From: Pyrrhosoma nymphula
Lineage: Eukaryota; Arthropoda; Insecta; Odonata; Coenagrionidae
Length of the DNA: 64,000 bases
Assembly: GCA_963573305.1 (NCBI GenBank)
Contig: OY754333.1
Coordinates: 17,295,013 to 17,359,012, forward strand
Direction: 5' to 3'
Positions 12,891 to 24,099 of this stretch are shown one piece after another. Position 1 is the stretch's first letter. Each line of letters begins with the position of its first letter. The translations under genes and the position numbers were made by a program. The notes under the pieces were generated by a model. That model worked only from the letters and a program-made list of their open reading frames with translations. It did no database searches and was not told the DNA's origin.

Positions 12891-12930
12891 CTAGCGAAAA
12901 TACCCGATGATTGTCAACGGGAGAGAAAAA
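12891..12930 (-). mobile_element. Helitron-type 3' terminus
   Basis: On the minus strand the end reads: hairpin CCCGTTGACAATCATCGGG (12903-12921), eight bases, then CTAG (12891-12894) followed by T. A hairpin shortly before CTRR, inserted with a T immediately downstream, is the classic Helitron 3' end. It is clearly related to the termini at 13101 and 15975, sharing the CAACGGG-type stem and the A-rich run inside the element. The body of this copy beyond about 12930 could not be traced. Confidence 0.5.
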
Positions 12931-13100
12931 AAACTTGAAAATAATGTAGTAGTGCTGTTCACACAAAAGGGAAATGATTTTGAGTAGAAAAAATATAATG
13001 TAATCGCTTTTAAATTTATATAAAAAAGATACAAAAATGAAAACCAAATAATGATATGCTGATTATACATAGATGATGGTTTATAATTAAATCGTAGTGG

Positions 13101-14430
13101 AAAGCGGAAGTGCCCGTTGAAATTCAACGCGTGTGAAAAAAATTGAACTTATTTTACAAGAAAACCACAAATCATGAAGAATAGTGTCAGCGTGGTCATT
13201 TAAGGAGTTTGTAACCTATCTTGTACGTTGTGTTAATTGTAGTAGACACGCTGACCATTTTCCAGGTGCACGGAGAGATGAGTTACCGTGGGTCCTCTTT
13301 CATGACGGGAAAACCAAAAATGGGCCACGCAGACTCATTAATACATAAATAGCACCCAGGTTGATAGATGGCCACATCGTCCCTCCGGTTCTCTTGAGCC
13401 GTCTTCTGAGTAATTCTGAGCCGGCTTCATCGCTTCCCTTGTATACATACATATATATGCATTCAATGACTTAATTTAGTAGCGCTATTTTACTTTCATA
13501 TGTGTGTTTAGTATCTTAATCAGGATTGGATAGTAGGGTACAATCCAGCGATTGACAACGTCAAAAGGAGAATTTGTAGCGGCAACCATGTTTATTTGAC
13601 CTATCAACCCACCGTCACCCGGACTCCCCCTTCGGTGTAAAGAGTAGCCATTATCATTGGTTACAATTGCTCAATAAAAAATGTATGGTGATTCTTAGTG
13701 CACTTGCCAATTTTCATGCACAGATGTCGTTCATTGTGCAGCAATTCCGCTCTTCTTTCGGGTGAGAAGCATGTAGTGACGAAACTATAGTTTCCGCCAT
13801 CATAAAACAGAGTAAAGTTTCGAAACAGATGGATCTATATTTTAACCAGATTTATAGTTGTTTACCCGACCGTAGGTTGGGTTAGGATGAAATTTGTGTG
13901 GTTCTTAGCGTAACCCGAGAAAAACCATAGGGAGATACTCATGCGATCGCTGGTGGACATGTCTTAGAGCAACCAAGTCTAACCTTTGTCGTGTTTCATG
14001 CAAGGACTCAGTTACTCGCCAAGAAGACATTCCTCATGCTTTATAAGATTTTTTCGAAAGGTTACCCTTTATTCTATTAGGCATTTTTATGGATATATTT
14101 TTAAGTCCAAGGAGGGGAAACACAGCGGCGAGTGAGATTCTTGAATAGGCAACTCGATGATTGAGTGAATGTAAGGTAACTGCACTATAAACCTTGCACT
14201 GCACCTTTAAACATGTATAAATATTTTGTAACGTTTATGATGTGGGAATTGGTCTAAAAAACACTTCTCAATCGTAATGAGAGGCAGGCGGTTCCACTAC
14301 GTGTAATACCTCTGAGTGTTAAACGATAATAAATAAAGCTGTATTTGTTGTAGCAAGAGAGGCATTATTATCATTACTAATAGCTGCACATAAATATTCT
14401 TGCACGTTTAATTGCTTGCGTAGCCTCTTT
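13101..14430 (-). mobile_element. Helitron-type element, copy A (minus)
   Basis: This copy is the inverted partner of copy C. Its 3' end lies at 13101, where the terminal CTAG has decayed to CTTT (minus strand), preceded by a hairpin at about 13113-13131. Sequence similarity to copy C in reverse orientation runs through about 14286, and to copy B beyond that to about 14412. An N-terminal reading frame begins at 14094 on the minus strand with MPNRIKGNLSKKS and stops at codon 17. In copy C the equivalent start is longer. The helicase/Rep domain is absent, so it is non-autonomous or internally deleted. Confidence 0.55.
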
Positions 14431-14484
14431 AATTCATTTATGTGTATCGTTTACTACGTAAGTGTTCTCTCATATATGTATACA

Positions 14485-14802
14485 TAAAGGAATAAAACGT
14501 GCAAGAATATTTACGTGTAGCGAATAGTAATGGTAATAACGCCTCTATTGCTGCAACAAACACGGCTTGTTTATTATCGTGTAATACTCAGATGTATTAC
14601 ATGTAGTGGAACCATTTGCCTCTCATTTCAATCGCGAAATATTTTTTAGACCAATTCCCACATCATACAAACGAATGAAGGAACGTCAACGAGTATCATA
14701 CTAGGTTAAGAACTCCTCAAATGACTACGCTGACAGTATTCTTCAGGCATAGTGGATTTCTTATAAAACACGTTCAATGTTTTTCACACCCGTTGAATTT
14801 TA
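14485..14802 (+). mobile_element. Helitron-type element, copy B (plus, internally deleted)
   Basis: About 14488-14670 repeats the 5' part of copy A in opposite orientation, forming a palindrome with 14238-14412. It shares the segment AGACCAATTCCCACATCAT. About 14690-14800 then repeats the 3' part of the family up to the half-hairpin CACCCGTTGAATTTT, without CTAG. So this is a 5' end joined to a 3' end with the centre deleted, abutting copy C. Confidence 0.5.
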
Positions 14803-15975
14803 TTACGATTTCGAAAAGTTTTATAGACCAATTCTCACAAAATAAACGTTACGAGTTATTTAAATATGTTTAAATGTGTAAAAGTGCATTTAACTTACAT
14901 TCACTCATTCATCGTGTTGCCTTTTCAAGACTCTCATTCGCCGCTGTGTTTCCCTTCCTTGGACTTAAAAATATATCCATCAATATGCCTAAAAGAAAAA
15001 AGAGTAAACTTTCGAATAAATCTTCTAGAGCAAGAGAAATGTGTTCTCTGCGAGAAAATGACCCCTTGCAAGAAAAACGACAAAGATCAAACTTGGATGC
15101 TAAAAGACATGCCCACTTGTCATGAGTATCTCCCCGTGCTAGGATGTCATGAGAAACTCCCCGTGGTTTTTCTTGGGTTACGCTAAGAACCGCAAAAATT
15201 TCATTTTAACCCAAACTACGGACAGGTAACCCGCTATAACTCTGGTTCAAATATAGACCCATATTTTCTGAAACTTCAATCTGTATTAAGATGGCGGAAA
15301 TTATGATGTCACTAAATGGTTCTTACCCGAAAGAAGAACGGATATTCTGCGCAATGAACGATATCCATGCATGAAAATTGGCAAGTGCACTAAGAATCAC
15401 CATAGATTTTTATTTAGCAACCGAAACCATTAATTATGGCTACCCTTTATGCCGAAGGTGCAGTCCGGGTGATGGAGGATTCATAGATCAAATAAACATG
15501 GCTGCTGCAAATTTTGATGCTGTTAACCACTGGAATTTAACCTACTCTCCGATCCTGATTAAGATATTCAACGCACATATCGATGTTGAATTGCGCAACT
15601 CAACTAAGTCATTGAATGCAAATATAGTTATTTACACAAGGGTAGCATCATGCTGTTATCCAATCAGAAGACGGCTCAAGAGAACTAGACGGACGAGGTG
15701 ATCATCTATCAACCTGGGTGCTATTTAAGTAGCATTGATTCTGCAGGGCCCCTTTTTTGTTTTTCCCATGCATGAAAGAGGACCAACAGTCACCCATCTC
15801 CCCTTGCATCTAGAAAACGGTCAACGTATCCACTACAACGAACACAACAAACAATAAAGGTTACGAACACCTCAAATGATTACGCTGTCAGTATTCTTCA
15901 TGATTTGTGGTTTTCTTATAAAATGCATTCAATGTTTTTCACACCCGTTGAATTTCAATGGGTACCGTCCGCTAG
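14803..15975 (+). mobile_element. Helitron-type element, copy C (plus), with intact 3' end
   Basis: The 3' end is textbook Helitron: hairpin CCCGTTGAATTTCAATGGG at 15944-15962, nine bases, then CTAG at 15972-15975 followed by T. The interior matches copy A in inverted orientation from about 14803 onward. A short frame at 14985-15125 begins with a lysine/arginine-rich stretch. Most of the body (15130-15940) has no sustained frame, which indicates a non-autonomous derivative. The 5' end merges into copy B and no TC start could be assigned. Confidence 0.6.
14985..15125 (+). pseudogene. Helitron ORF N-terminal remnant
   Basis: ATG at 14985 opens a 46-codon frame starting MPKRKKSKLS, then an S-R-A-R-E-M segment and an R-E-N-D / K-R-Q-R segment. 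Arthropod Helitron Rep-helicase proteins commonly begin with such a basic region rich in R, K, E and N. Copy A has the homologous start on the minus strand at 14094. Nothing of the Rep or helicase domain follows. Its assignment rests on context as much as on sequence. Confidence 0.4.
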
Positions 15976-17420
15976 TAAATAGATATAGATAGAGGAAAAA
16001 TGCTTGCTCACGCTAAAACTCTTTTCAACTCTGTATTACATTGGTCTGAAAATTACCTCATATTATGCACTGCTCGGCGATAGGATATACATTTTAGCCT
16101 AAAAGATTTCAATAATGCGATTTATCACTCTAAGAATAGGCATAAAATCTTAAAATTAAAGAGACAAGTAATTAAACTACGGGTAGGTGACTTGTAAGCT
16201 GTCAATGATGAGCTGATTTTAAATGTTGATATAATAAACAAAACCTGAAGATTCATTTAATGAAATTTTTTAAATACATGTTACATTTAGAAAATCACAA
16301 TTTGAAGAACTTCAATCCCATTTAAACACGTTTATAGCGGGATTATACAATTTTGTGAAGGGACACAAAAAGTGCATTTTTCTAGTAATTTCCCACAATT
16401 CTCAGCGCGAGGCAATCATTTGCGACAATAGACGAGCAAATAAATACTCTGAATCCCGTGACTAAGGCCACGACATGACCCGCAACCTGTTTGACAGAAT
16501 TATTAAGCAGTCGGCATGTATCCCCAGGATTACAAAACTGCACTGGGAATGAAAGCGAAACACTTAGTCGTAAAACAGGAATTTAAAAGACACCTTTGAA
16601 CAAGATATACAGCGGACACCGCTAAGTAATTCTCCGCGGTGGACAGGGGGATGTGTTGGGTGATTTGAGGATACGTCATATGGAGGGCAGGACGTTGTTT
16701 GGACGTTGGGTTAACGGAGAAAGAAGTGGTTGGCAAAGGACGGCAGCAAAGTCATCGTTAATATGTTGTGTTGTGTGTTGCCAGAATTTGTATAAAGCAA
16801 AAGATACGGTGAGAGATTCAGAGGATTTGCTTCCCTTTTATAATAAATGAAGGGGGAAATGATTAAAATGATAAAATTCTTCATCTGCAGCATTTCAATC
16901 CCAAGATGGAACTACTGCAGCGCTCCATCATTCTATATCCCATCTTTACCATTTCCTTTGTATTTAGTGCTTCCCTATTTTTTCTTAGTTTGTCCTGTCT
17001 ACTTGTCCTTTGGCGTTCCTCTTCGATCCCTTACCTATTTACCTTTCTAGTGTCATCGTCATGATAGGCAATATAAGGGTAAAAGTTTGTTTAGATCGAA
17101 GTAGAAATACCTGTAATAACATTTTACAGCTGAAGATCCTTGTCGTCATACACTATTTCATTCTTCATCTCAGCATACGTCCATGAAGCCAATTCCCTTA
17201 CTTCCCCTCCTCCGGTAACCCATCACCCTGCCACCTATCACGACCTTCAGCCTGTCATTTCTTGTTCCAGCCTCCTACTCTGCCTCCTAATTTCCCCAAG
17301 CATTTGTCTCTCATCACCGACAAAATGCCCACCATTTCCTCATTTGGTTTTCATTCCATTCATCGAAACTTCGGCTCCTCCTCCACACTCAGATGTCCAT
17401 CGCCTGCAACCTGTTCTCAT
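15976..17420. other. No recognised feature
   Basis: AT-rich sequence with short frames only (for example 16847-17050 and 17140-17442, plus, of low-complexity S/P/L-rich composition). No structural repeat noticed. Confidence 0.5.
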
Positions 17421-17935
17421 CGTCATTCTACAGGGTCCATAAAGATGTAAAAAGATAATAATGATATAAAAATCCACGTTATCAGAGAATCAGACCGGGT
17501 GGAAATAGGCCGTGAGAAGGGAAAACCAGTCAGTGGAGGAAGGAATGCGACGGAATGAGAAGGAAGGCGTAAATGCCTTTTGGGACCAAAGCGGAAAAAA
17601 ACAAGCGTCAAGAATTTGAGAGAACGCGTAAGGGAGAGCGGGACACACACCACCACCGTGAAATTAGTTTTTCGGAAATTAACCTCGGGGAGCGTCGGCT
17701 GAGGATACAGTGAAAGATGGCGCGAGTGAACCCTGTGACCTGCGGTAGGATTAAAAAATAAAGACTGCATAGGCGGTGGAGATAATGGAAGACTGGCAGT
17801 GATAGAGCGACATGGAGAGAAATGAAATAAGGAGATGGAATCAAAGTGCATGCTACCTCGCGAGCTTGTACGAGCGGGGGCTTGTTGCATGGGATGCTCT
17901 GACACAAACTTATAAAGTGGGAGGAAATAGGCAAA
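17421..17935. other. Purine-rich, GC-elevated segment
   Basis: The plus strand is rich in G and A (for example GGAGGAAGGAATGCGACGG). This leaves a 160-codon minus frame (17423-17905) and an overlapping 108-codon one open. Both predict S/P/L-rich low-complexity proteins in competing frames, typical of skewed composition rather than coding. Confidence 0.4.
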
Positions 17936-18365
17936 GGAATCCGTAGATGAAAAGGATAATTATTTCGAAATGTTTGAATTTGGGTCTTATTTTGTCGTAA
18001 CCAATAGTGGAACGCGGGAAGGAAGAATTATTTTCGGTGTTCTTCAAATTAAATTAAATTAAAAAATTTGAAAATACCTAGGAATAGCTTTTGCAAAAGG
18101 ATAGGTTGGAATTTAAAAACAGTTACTCCAAGCCAAATCTACGTAAATTAATTAATCACATTATCAGGGTTAAAGCACGATACATGAATGTGAACAAAAT
18201 ATATCATGCACCTTTACAGATACAAATAAAACATCATTCTTGCCACATGTTATTACCTCATAATACATTTCAAAACTGAAATACTAATAGATGACAAGGT
18301 ATATGTGTAACATGTATGTGAAATGGTTTGAGATGTTTTTTGTTGGCCCGTATGTTTCGTGTTTT

Positions 18366-18415
18366 AGCCCTGATACTTGAATAAATGTAATACCGAAACG
18401 TAGTCAAGGAGTAAC
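18366..18415 (+). other. Degenerate PLE-type hammerhead-like trace
   Basis: CCCTGATA, then 20 bases, then CCGAAACGTAGTC has the order CUGA, spacer, GAAAC, short loop, GUC seen at the better hammerhead-like sites in this window. The core 3' of CUGA is mutated and no stem II forms. It may be the relic of a Penelope-type terminus, or chance. Confidence 0.2.
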
Positions 18416-18789
18416 CTTTTAATATCCGAGCTACCTAAAATATAGGTAAAGTTATACTATACTGCGAAATAAATCTTTTACAGGGTAGGGAAGTATGATG
18501 GCAGGTGCTACGAAGACCTTTTTCAGTGGAAGTGTCCATAACCTACCAACATGCTACTGTACGGGGAAGTAAGGCTTTGACTACCAGGGTTCCGAAGGTC
18601 AAAAGCCTTTATTTCCAACTTTTTTCCAATTTCCATAACGCTCTATACATCGCGTACGTAAACTAAAATTTTCTCTATTGATCAAATTTTGTGGTTGACC
18701 TTCTATAATGAGTTTTGCAGACCATTAGCGTATTCAGAATAAGCTACGTTTCGATCGTAAGCATTGTGGTTTAACGCTCTACTGGCACG

Positions 18790-19180
18790 TTACCGCTTAC
18801 GTTAAGGTGACTGGAGCGGTAATCATGGGTCATTGAGTGCACATTTTAATAACTTCTAAGTGAGTCGAAAGTACAGTCTTTGACCAAAATTCCCCAGAGT
18901 GCATTTCGTTATGCATTGGAATTTACTATACAGGCAGTACTGGAAATTATACAAGATTTGTATTTTTAATCTGTGCATATGTAATGGAATTGTTAAGAAA
19001 TATATACATGTATATAATATTCCATAAATCAACGTGTTAAAATAGCATTGAATTGTCAAAATAACAAATCGGCATGATGGATTTTTTTAAATTTTATCTA
19101 TAGATATCTCTAATGAAAACACTTATTCAAAGTTCTTCGAAAACCTGTACATGAACAAAAATCTTGCCAGCCACCTTAAA
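18790..19180 (+). repeat. Unidentified dispersed repeat R1, copy 1
   Basis: Shares a colinear series of blocks with 31585-32210: GGTCATTGAGTGCAC, then TTTTAATA, an AAAATAGCATTGAA block, a long T-rich ATAGA block, and CCACCT. Spacing differs by indels. No open frame or terminal structure was recognised, so the class is unknown. Confidence 0.65.
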
Positions 19181-20589
19181 TACAATTATGTTGGCAGCTT
19201 TACCTTCCAAGTGCTCTTCTTATCCCTCCGATTGTTTGCCAACCCCTTCTACGCGTGCTTTTCCCTCCTTGACATCACGCAGGTGACTTCCCTCAAATTT
19301 TGCAATGACTTTGCCTATCTATTTGACCGCTTAACTCTTGTTCTGTCGCATTTTTCTGCCACACAAGGCATTGTGGGAGTAGGTAGTTATAAATGAGGTA
19401 AGGTAGTAAATATGCGCTTGCATCTTACATTGTCCTTACTTGCATATTAGCACCTAACATCTCTCTCCTTTTATGCAAAGCCTACGAGCCTAATTACAGC
19501 AATTGCACGTACGTAATTATAGCCTAATATATCTAAATAATGAGTTGAATGAACGAAAATACTGGTTCACGATAATTTAGGTGCATAATAAACATAAGTA
19601 GCCGTTCTATAGTAATAATACGTGATGTATTGATGTAACAAGACTTTATTAATTTAACAACGGATGCTTTGAATGTTTGTAAATAATAACTCTGTTTCTG
19701 CCCTTCAATGAATTAAGACCATCAATTCGCTCAAACGTACGATGAGAATCCTCTTCATCCTTCCTTCTCATGTTAGTTCAATTTGTGGTAAATAAGGCGG
19801 AATTCAATCACCCTTTTCTTCTCAAGTAGTCGAAGTAGTCTCTGGTAGGTGAATGCGCGCAGAAAAACCAATCAGTATCCGCGTTCCGGCAGGAATATAC
19901 AGAGTGCCCCCTAATTTATTGAAATTCACAGAATATTGGCACGCGCATACGTACTCCGATTCTGAGAGTAATCATAAATTATTCATGAACAAACTTACGA
20001 AACAATTTACTGTAGAAGGCCGGCTTCAGACGCTTTCGATAAACCGCAAGGACGTATGGCAAGGGGTATTAATGAAATATCAATGAAATGGTAGGGAACA
20101 GGTTAAAGAAATAGGAGAGGAAATTGGTCTTAGTATAGAGAGGATTGTGTGATTGCCCAACATCAACCTTGATCCGTATCTGTAGTATTCGTGAATGGTA
20201 AACGGTGAGTAATATTTTTTATTTAAAACAAACCGTTCGACAGTCTATCACTCTTAATTAGACAGTTTTCCCTGCCTTCCAGAGGGCTAATATAATATCC
20301 GCCGTGTAGAGTTCGGGAGGTCATAATTGAGGAATTAGACGTAATAATAGCTTGAGTAGATTTAAGTAATTTTGAGAAATTGAATTATAAAGTTTTTATT
20401 GTTACCCTGCGCATGTGGTGCATGGAATCAGTTTATTAGAGCTTCTCATCTCTAGAAGCAACAGATGGAACTAAAAGTTGGCTTGTCGTAAAGCCCAGGT
20501 TTTAAGAACGTTGAGAATGGTATTTATGCAATAATACCGTAAGTAGAATAACACTGTTATTGTATCCAGATCTTCAATTCTTCCATAAA
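19181..20589. other. No recognised feature
   Basis: AT-rich. The frame 19151-19396 overlaps the end of repeat R1 and has no known motif. The frame 19853-20086 is also unrecognised. Confidence 0.45.
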
Positions 20590-20785
20590 AATTTTAGTCA
20601 CCTAAATTATCCCAACCTTAGCAGCTCGCAGCCCAGTCACACTTCCTTTTTCCCTTCTTGCAGTTTTTCACTAAACCCGCAGATTTCCTCTTCATTTTGT
20701 TGAGTTCAATCTTTGTCCGCTTCATCCCAATTTATTGCAGCACAGTCAAGATAAGGTCTAACGAGATTCAGGTGACATCTCTATT
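20590..20785 (-). pseudogene. Eroded family-J-like LINE reverse transcriptase fragment 1
   Basis: The minus strand reads LRPYLDCAAINWDE, then KD and a Q-rich stretch, then in a shifted frame VKNCKKGK and a terminal GW. This parallels LVRPHLEYAASIWDP, KDL, FVTNCYGRT and ELGW in the LINEs at 8.9 and 28.6 kb. It is heavily diverged with stops. It pairs with a similar fragment 1 kb away, and both share the block GAGATTCAGGTGACA just 5' (in LINE sense) of the homologous part. Confidence 0.6.
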
Positions 20786-20929
20786 TTCCTTCACCGTTCG
20801 AGGACCTCTTTAATATTTGTTTGATGAATCCCAGGAATATTTAAAAATAAAGTAGGAAATATTCTTCCACGCCACGATAAAGTAAATTTGGAGCCGTGAT
20901 GGAAAGAGGATTCGCTTTAATCCCTGAAG

Positions 20930-21260
20930 GGATTACGGCGTCCGTTGTTGGGAGATCGGACGGAAAGGGGGGGTAGGGTTTCGAATGGGACTGTGTGTGG
21001 AGCGCCAGTGTGGGATTTGAACGGGTGGTTCCGCTTCAAGGAGATGGATGACCGGAAGGGGAGGAGTGGACGAGGGCTGGCTGAAGTAGAGGCAGAAGAA
21101 GGTTCGCTTTTGGAAAAAGAGGTTCCAATTGTTCAGCGGGATAATAATGCTTGAGCGTGTGTGGTCAGAGGAGATTTTATGTGTGAGAATGGAGGGAAGA
21201 AACCATTCCGGTTCTTCCATCGCTTACGCCTCGCTCGTTATCCATAAAAGGTGCCATCAT
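20930..21260. other. GC-elevated, purine-rich segment
   Basis: Plus strand is G/A-rich between the two LINE fragments. Frames 20945-21154 (+) and 20933-21220 (-) are both open over the same bases and neither is recognisable, so I read this as composition, not a gene. Confidence 0.35.
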
Positions 21261-21629
21261 AACTCGCGTTCACGCGTAGTGATTAGCCTAAAGGGGTTGC
21301 AAGGCGTGATGATGTAATTAGCGAGGACGCTCACCTTTACCTCTAACAAAAGTAAAATGCAGTGGCTTAATGCTTACGGGGAGCTTTAAACGCAGTAATC
21401 CTTGGATCTAATACTGCAATTAAGAGGGTTTTATTTGCTAAAAATGCCAGTCTTCTGGGATTTTGAGTATAATCTCAAGAAATTTAATTCGCAATTCCAA
21501 CAAAAAAAACATTTGTTCTTTTCATAAAAAGTGAGGAAAAATGTAATAAGGATATACGAGAGGATTAAGATAACATGACATGCAAGTTAAATGATGTCCC
21601 TTACTTGCAAACTTGAGACCTAAATGCTT

Positions 21630-21850
21630 GTATAATCTCATCTAGCGACTAGAATCCGAGCCTGTTGTGGGTCCCAGCCCAGTCCGTCCAGTAACTTTTT
21701 CACACGTCCTTTTCCCACTTTACAGTTATGGGCTAAATACGCAAATTTCCGCTGTGTTTATTGTGTTAAATCTTTATGTGTTACGTCCCAAAAAACTACA
21801 GCGTACTTAAAATGAGATATAAGGAGATTCAGGTGACACCTCTAATATCC
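21630..21850 (-). pseudogene. Eroded family-J-like LINE reverse transcriptase fragment 2
   Basis: The minus strand encodes FWDVTHKDLTQ, then an NCKVGKGR segment and LLDGLGWDPQQAR. These line up with IWDPVQKDLIQ, NCYGRTDSV and MLNELGWEPLETR of the jockey/CR1-like LINE copies at 8.9 and 28.6 kb. Frames are interrupted. Together with the fragment at 20.6 kb it may be a tandem or independently inserted older subfamily. Confidence 0.65.
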
Positions 21851-23820
21851 TATCTTCGTGCAAGTAACTTTTAACCCCTAGTCACTCGCACGGCGCACGG
21901 ATTTATAATAAAGATAAGTATCCCACATAATTTTGAAAATTCCTGGCAGTTGTTTGAAAATATCGTAGGGTTGTCGGCTTTAGAGCCTGCCGTTCAAGTT
22001 TGCATACAAACAAGAAAAGTACAAGGTGTTCAGCTAAGCACTAATTTTTGAACCAGCAGTGACAACTATAAACCAGTGTTATTCTACAATTGTACTTCTT
22101 GCCAATATCAATGCATCAAATTTTGCTGGAATGAATAACTGTTTCCCTTTATTTTTTTAAATGTACTACCGTGAAAATTATGACGCCCTTGTATGTATTT
22201 TATTAGAATTTCAACTAAGGCTTCACGCGCTTCCGTCATCTACCATGTATATGTATAGAGACCGTACCATGTATAGAGACCTTCATAATTGTCTTCATAC
22301 TCGCCCTCTATCACTCGACGGCAGGCTCAATCGAATGTACACACTCAAGTACAGAATATGAAAGTACTGGCCGCTCACTAGTCCAGAGTCTACGTTCAGC
22401 AGACGAGTACACACATACATACTCGCCGGCTGCTTGGATATACTCCCAGGCTAGCCGGAGCGTAGTGACTTGTGTCATTATAAAAACTTTCCCAGCATCA
22501 AAATATGACGCAATATACTGAGCATATCTTACAAAAAATATTTTGCTCTTCGTCTTTATCCAGTAATATCATCAAGAAATCCATTGTTCCCCGTTTTGAT
22601 GTTAATCCGTCCAGTAAGAAATGCCAACTAAAATTTTTTATAGCGTTCCATGGATTCACCAGGCCAAAATAAAACTTAAGAAATAGAAGGAAAACGAAAA
22701 ATTCATTTACATTTTAGTTATATCGGTTGGACCTCTCCATGGGGAATAACTAAAATAGCGATGGCTCGTAATTTAGTCAGCACCTGCCTACCTCATAACA
22801 TAATGCCAAATTAAGCCCTAAAAGTATTTTGCTGTGTCCATTCACAGTGTGAAAACTATGCTGAAGATGTTTAGTAAAATTATGAAAAATTTGCGCGTAA
22901 AGTGATACAGTCGTAAAAACTATGCGTCTACCCAACTTACTTTGCTACAAATATTTGGAAAGATACAAAGCGCATGAAATGGAATGATGAACCTTAGATA
23001 CGGAGAGGTGTTAACTAGGGTGGTTCGAAAAAAATAAATCATTTTATTTCGGAATGCTATAGCGCACAAACGTTGCCATTGGTATAGAGAAGGAAAAATG
23101 TATTAAAAATGTTTTATTTATATGTATATCTTCCGGTCACGCATTGCCGTTAAATTTCGATAAAGATCGTTAAAAACCATAAACATTCAATATTTTTTGT
23201 AAATATTTATGGGTGGTATGACTACAGTCCTATATCGCGTAAACGATTTTACAAGTATTAATTAGTAATTTTACATTTTATAACAAATATAATTGAGACA
23301 CTATAGCTACATTCCTGTACTATAATTTGGTCACGCATCGTTATGGAATATGTGATAAATTTGCGAATTTAGTAATAATTTTTGCAAATTTTTATATTGT
23401 ATAACGATATCATAACAAATCTAGTTGGGAAGCAATTGTTATATTTCTGTACCTAGAGGTGCTTAGAAAAAAGTACAGTAAATTAATCATCATATTTTAA
23501 TGCTAACGGGTCGCGCATCCGCGTCAAAAGTGACATATCCCGGTGTGACAAGACGCAGGTGTGCACTCGAACTTTCTCTGTGGCTGCTAACGCGTCTCTC
23601 CACCTTCCGCCATTTTGTGTTTATTGTCAACTGTCAGTCTGCTGTAGGCCTCAGTCAGTACTGGACGCAGTGTTGTTCCTGTGATAGCACATGACTGTTA
23701 TCTCGTCTATTTAGTTAGCAACGTGTGCTTTTTCATTAGGTGATAGTGATTACAAGTGCTAGTGTATTCCTGCTATGAAGGATGCTCCACGGGACATAGG
23801 AGTAGGTGTAATAACTAGAA
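21851..23820. other. No recognised feature
   Basis: AT-rich. Contains a partial direct duplication of CATGTATAGAGACC-like units around 22244-22282 and a purine/pyrimidine-poor stretch at 23100-23480. The 23500-23694 frame is unrecognised. Confidence 0.5.
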
Positions 23821-23859
23821 AGGATGACTGTTTCTTTTTTCGGGACTCATTCCGCGATG

Positions 23860-23915
23860 TTAAGATTGTAAAAAACAATATTTCGCTGGTCCTCCAGCCA
23901 GCTTCATCAGGTTAA
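23860..23915 (-). ncRNA. Hammerhead-like motif, left arm of palindrome
   Basis: Minus strand: CTGATGA (23904-23910), one extra A, stem II GCTGG/CCAGC closing an 8-base loop, GAAA (23881-23884), then a stem III hairpin ATTGT/ACAAT and an AUC triplet, all in hammerhead order. A GUUAA/UUAAC pairing is available for stem I, but one extra C sits between stem I and the core. The extra bases mean self-cleavage is uncertain. Confidence 0.4.
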
Positions 23916-24007
23916 CTGAACTGATTCCTTAGTCTCGCTCGTCTTTATATATATGAGTGAGGACTCACTCATATATATAGAGACGAGCGAGACTAAATAA
24001 TCAGTTC

Positions 24008-24070
24008 AGTTAACCTGATGAAGCTCGCAGGAGGACCAGCGAAAAATTGTTTTTTACAATTTTAACATCG
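24008..24070 (+). ncRNA. Hammerhead-like motif, right arm of palindrome
   Basis: Plus strand: CTGATGA (24015-24021), stem II GCTCG/CCAGC (one mismatch introduced relative to the left arm), GAAA (24041-24044), stem III AAATTGT/ACAATTT, then UUU^ and AAC. It is the mirror copy of the left-arm motif with a damaged stem II. Confidence 0.35.
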
Positions 24071-24099
24071 CGGAATGAATCCCGAAAAAATAAACAGTC

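Larger units (their letters stand above)
23825..24099. repeat. 275-bp near-perfect palindromic element
   Basis: GACTGTTTCTTTTTTCGGGA at the left is mirrored by its inverted counterpart ending at 24099, and the match continues to the centre near 23962 (ATATATGAGTGAGGACTCAC). Each arm contains a hammerhead-like core, described separately. No coding frame is present. Flanking bases do not show a convincing target-site duplication. It could be a foldback/MITE-like unit or two PLE-type termini joined head to head. Confidence 0.8.

Noticed and set aside
17423..17905. 160-codon minus open frame
   Set aside because: Purine-rich plus strand explains the missing stops; overlapping frames and low-complexity product.
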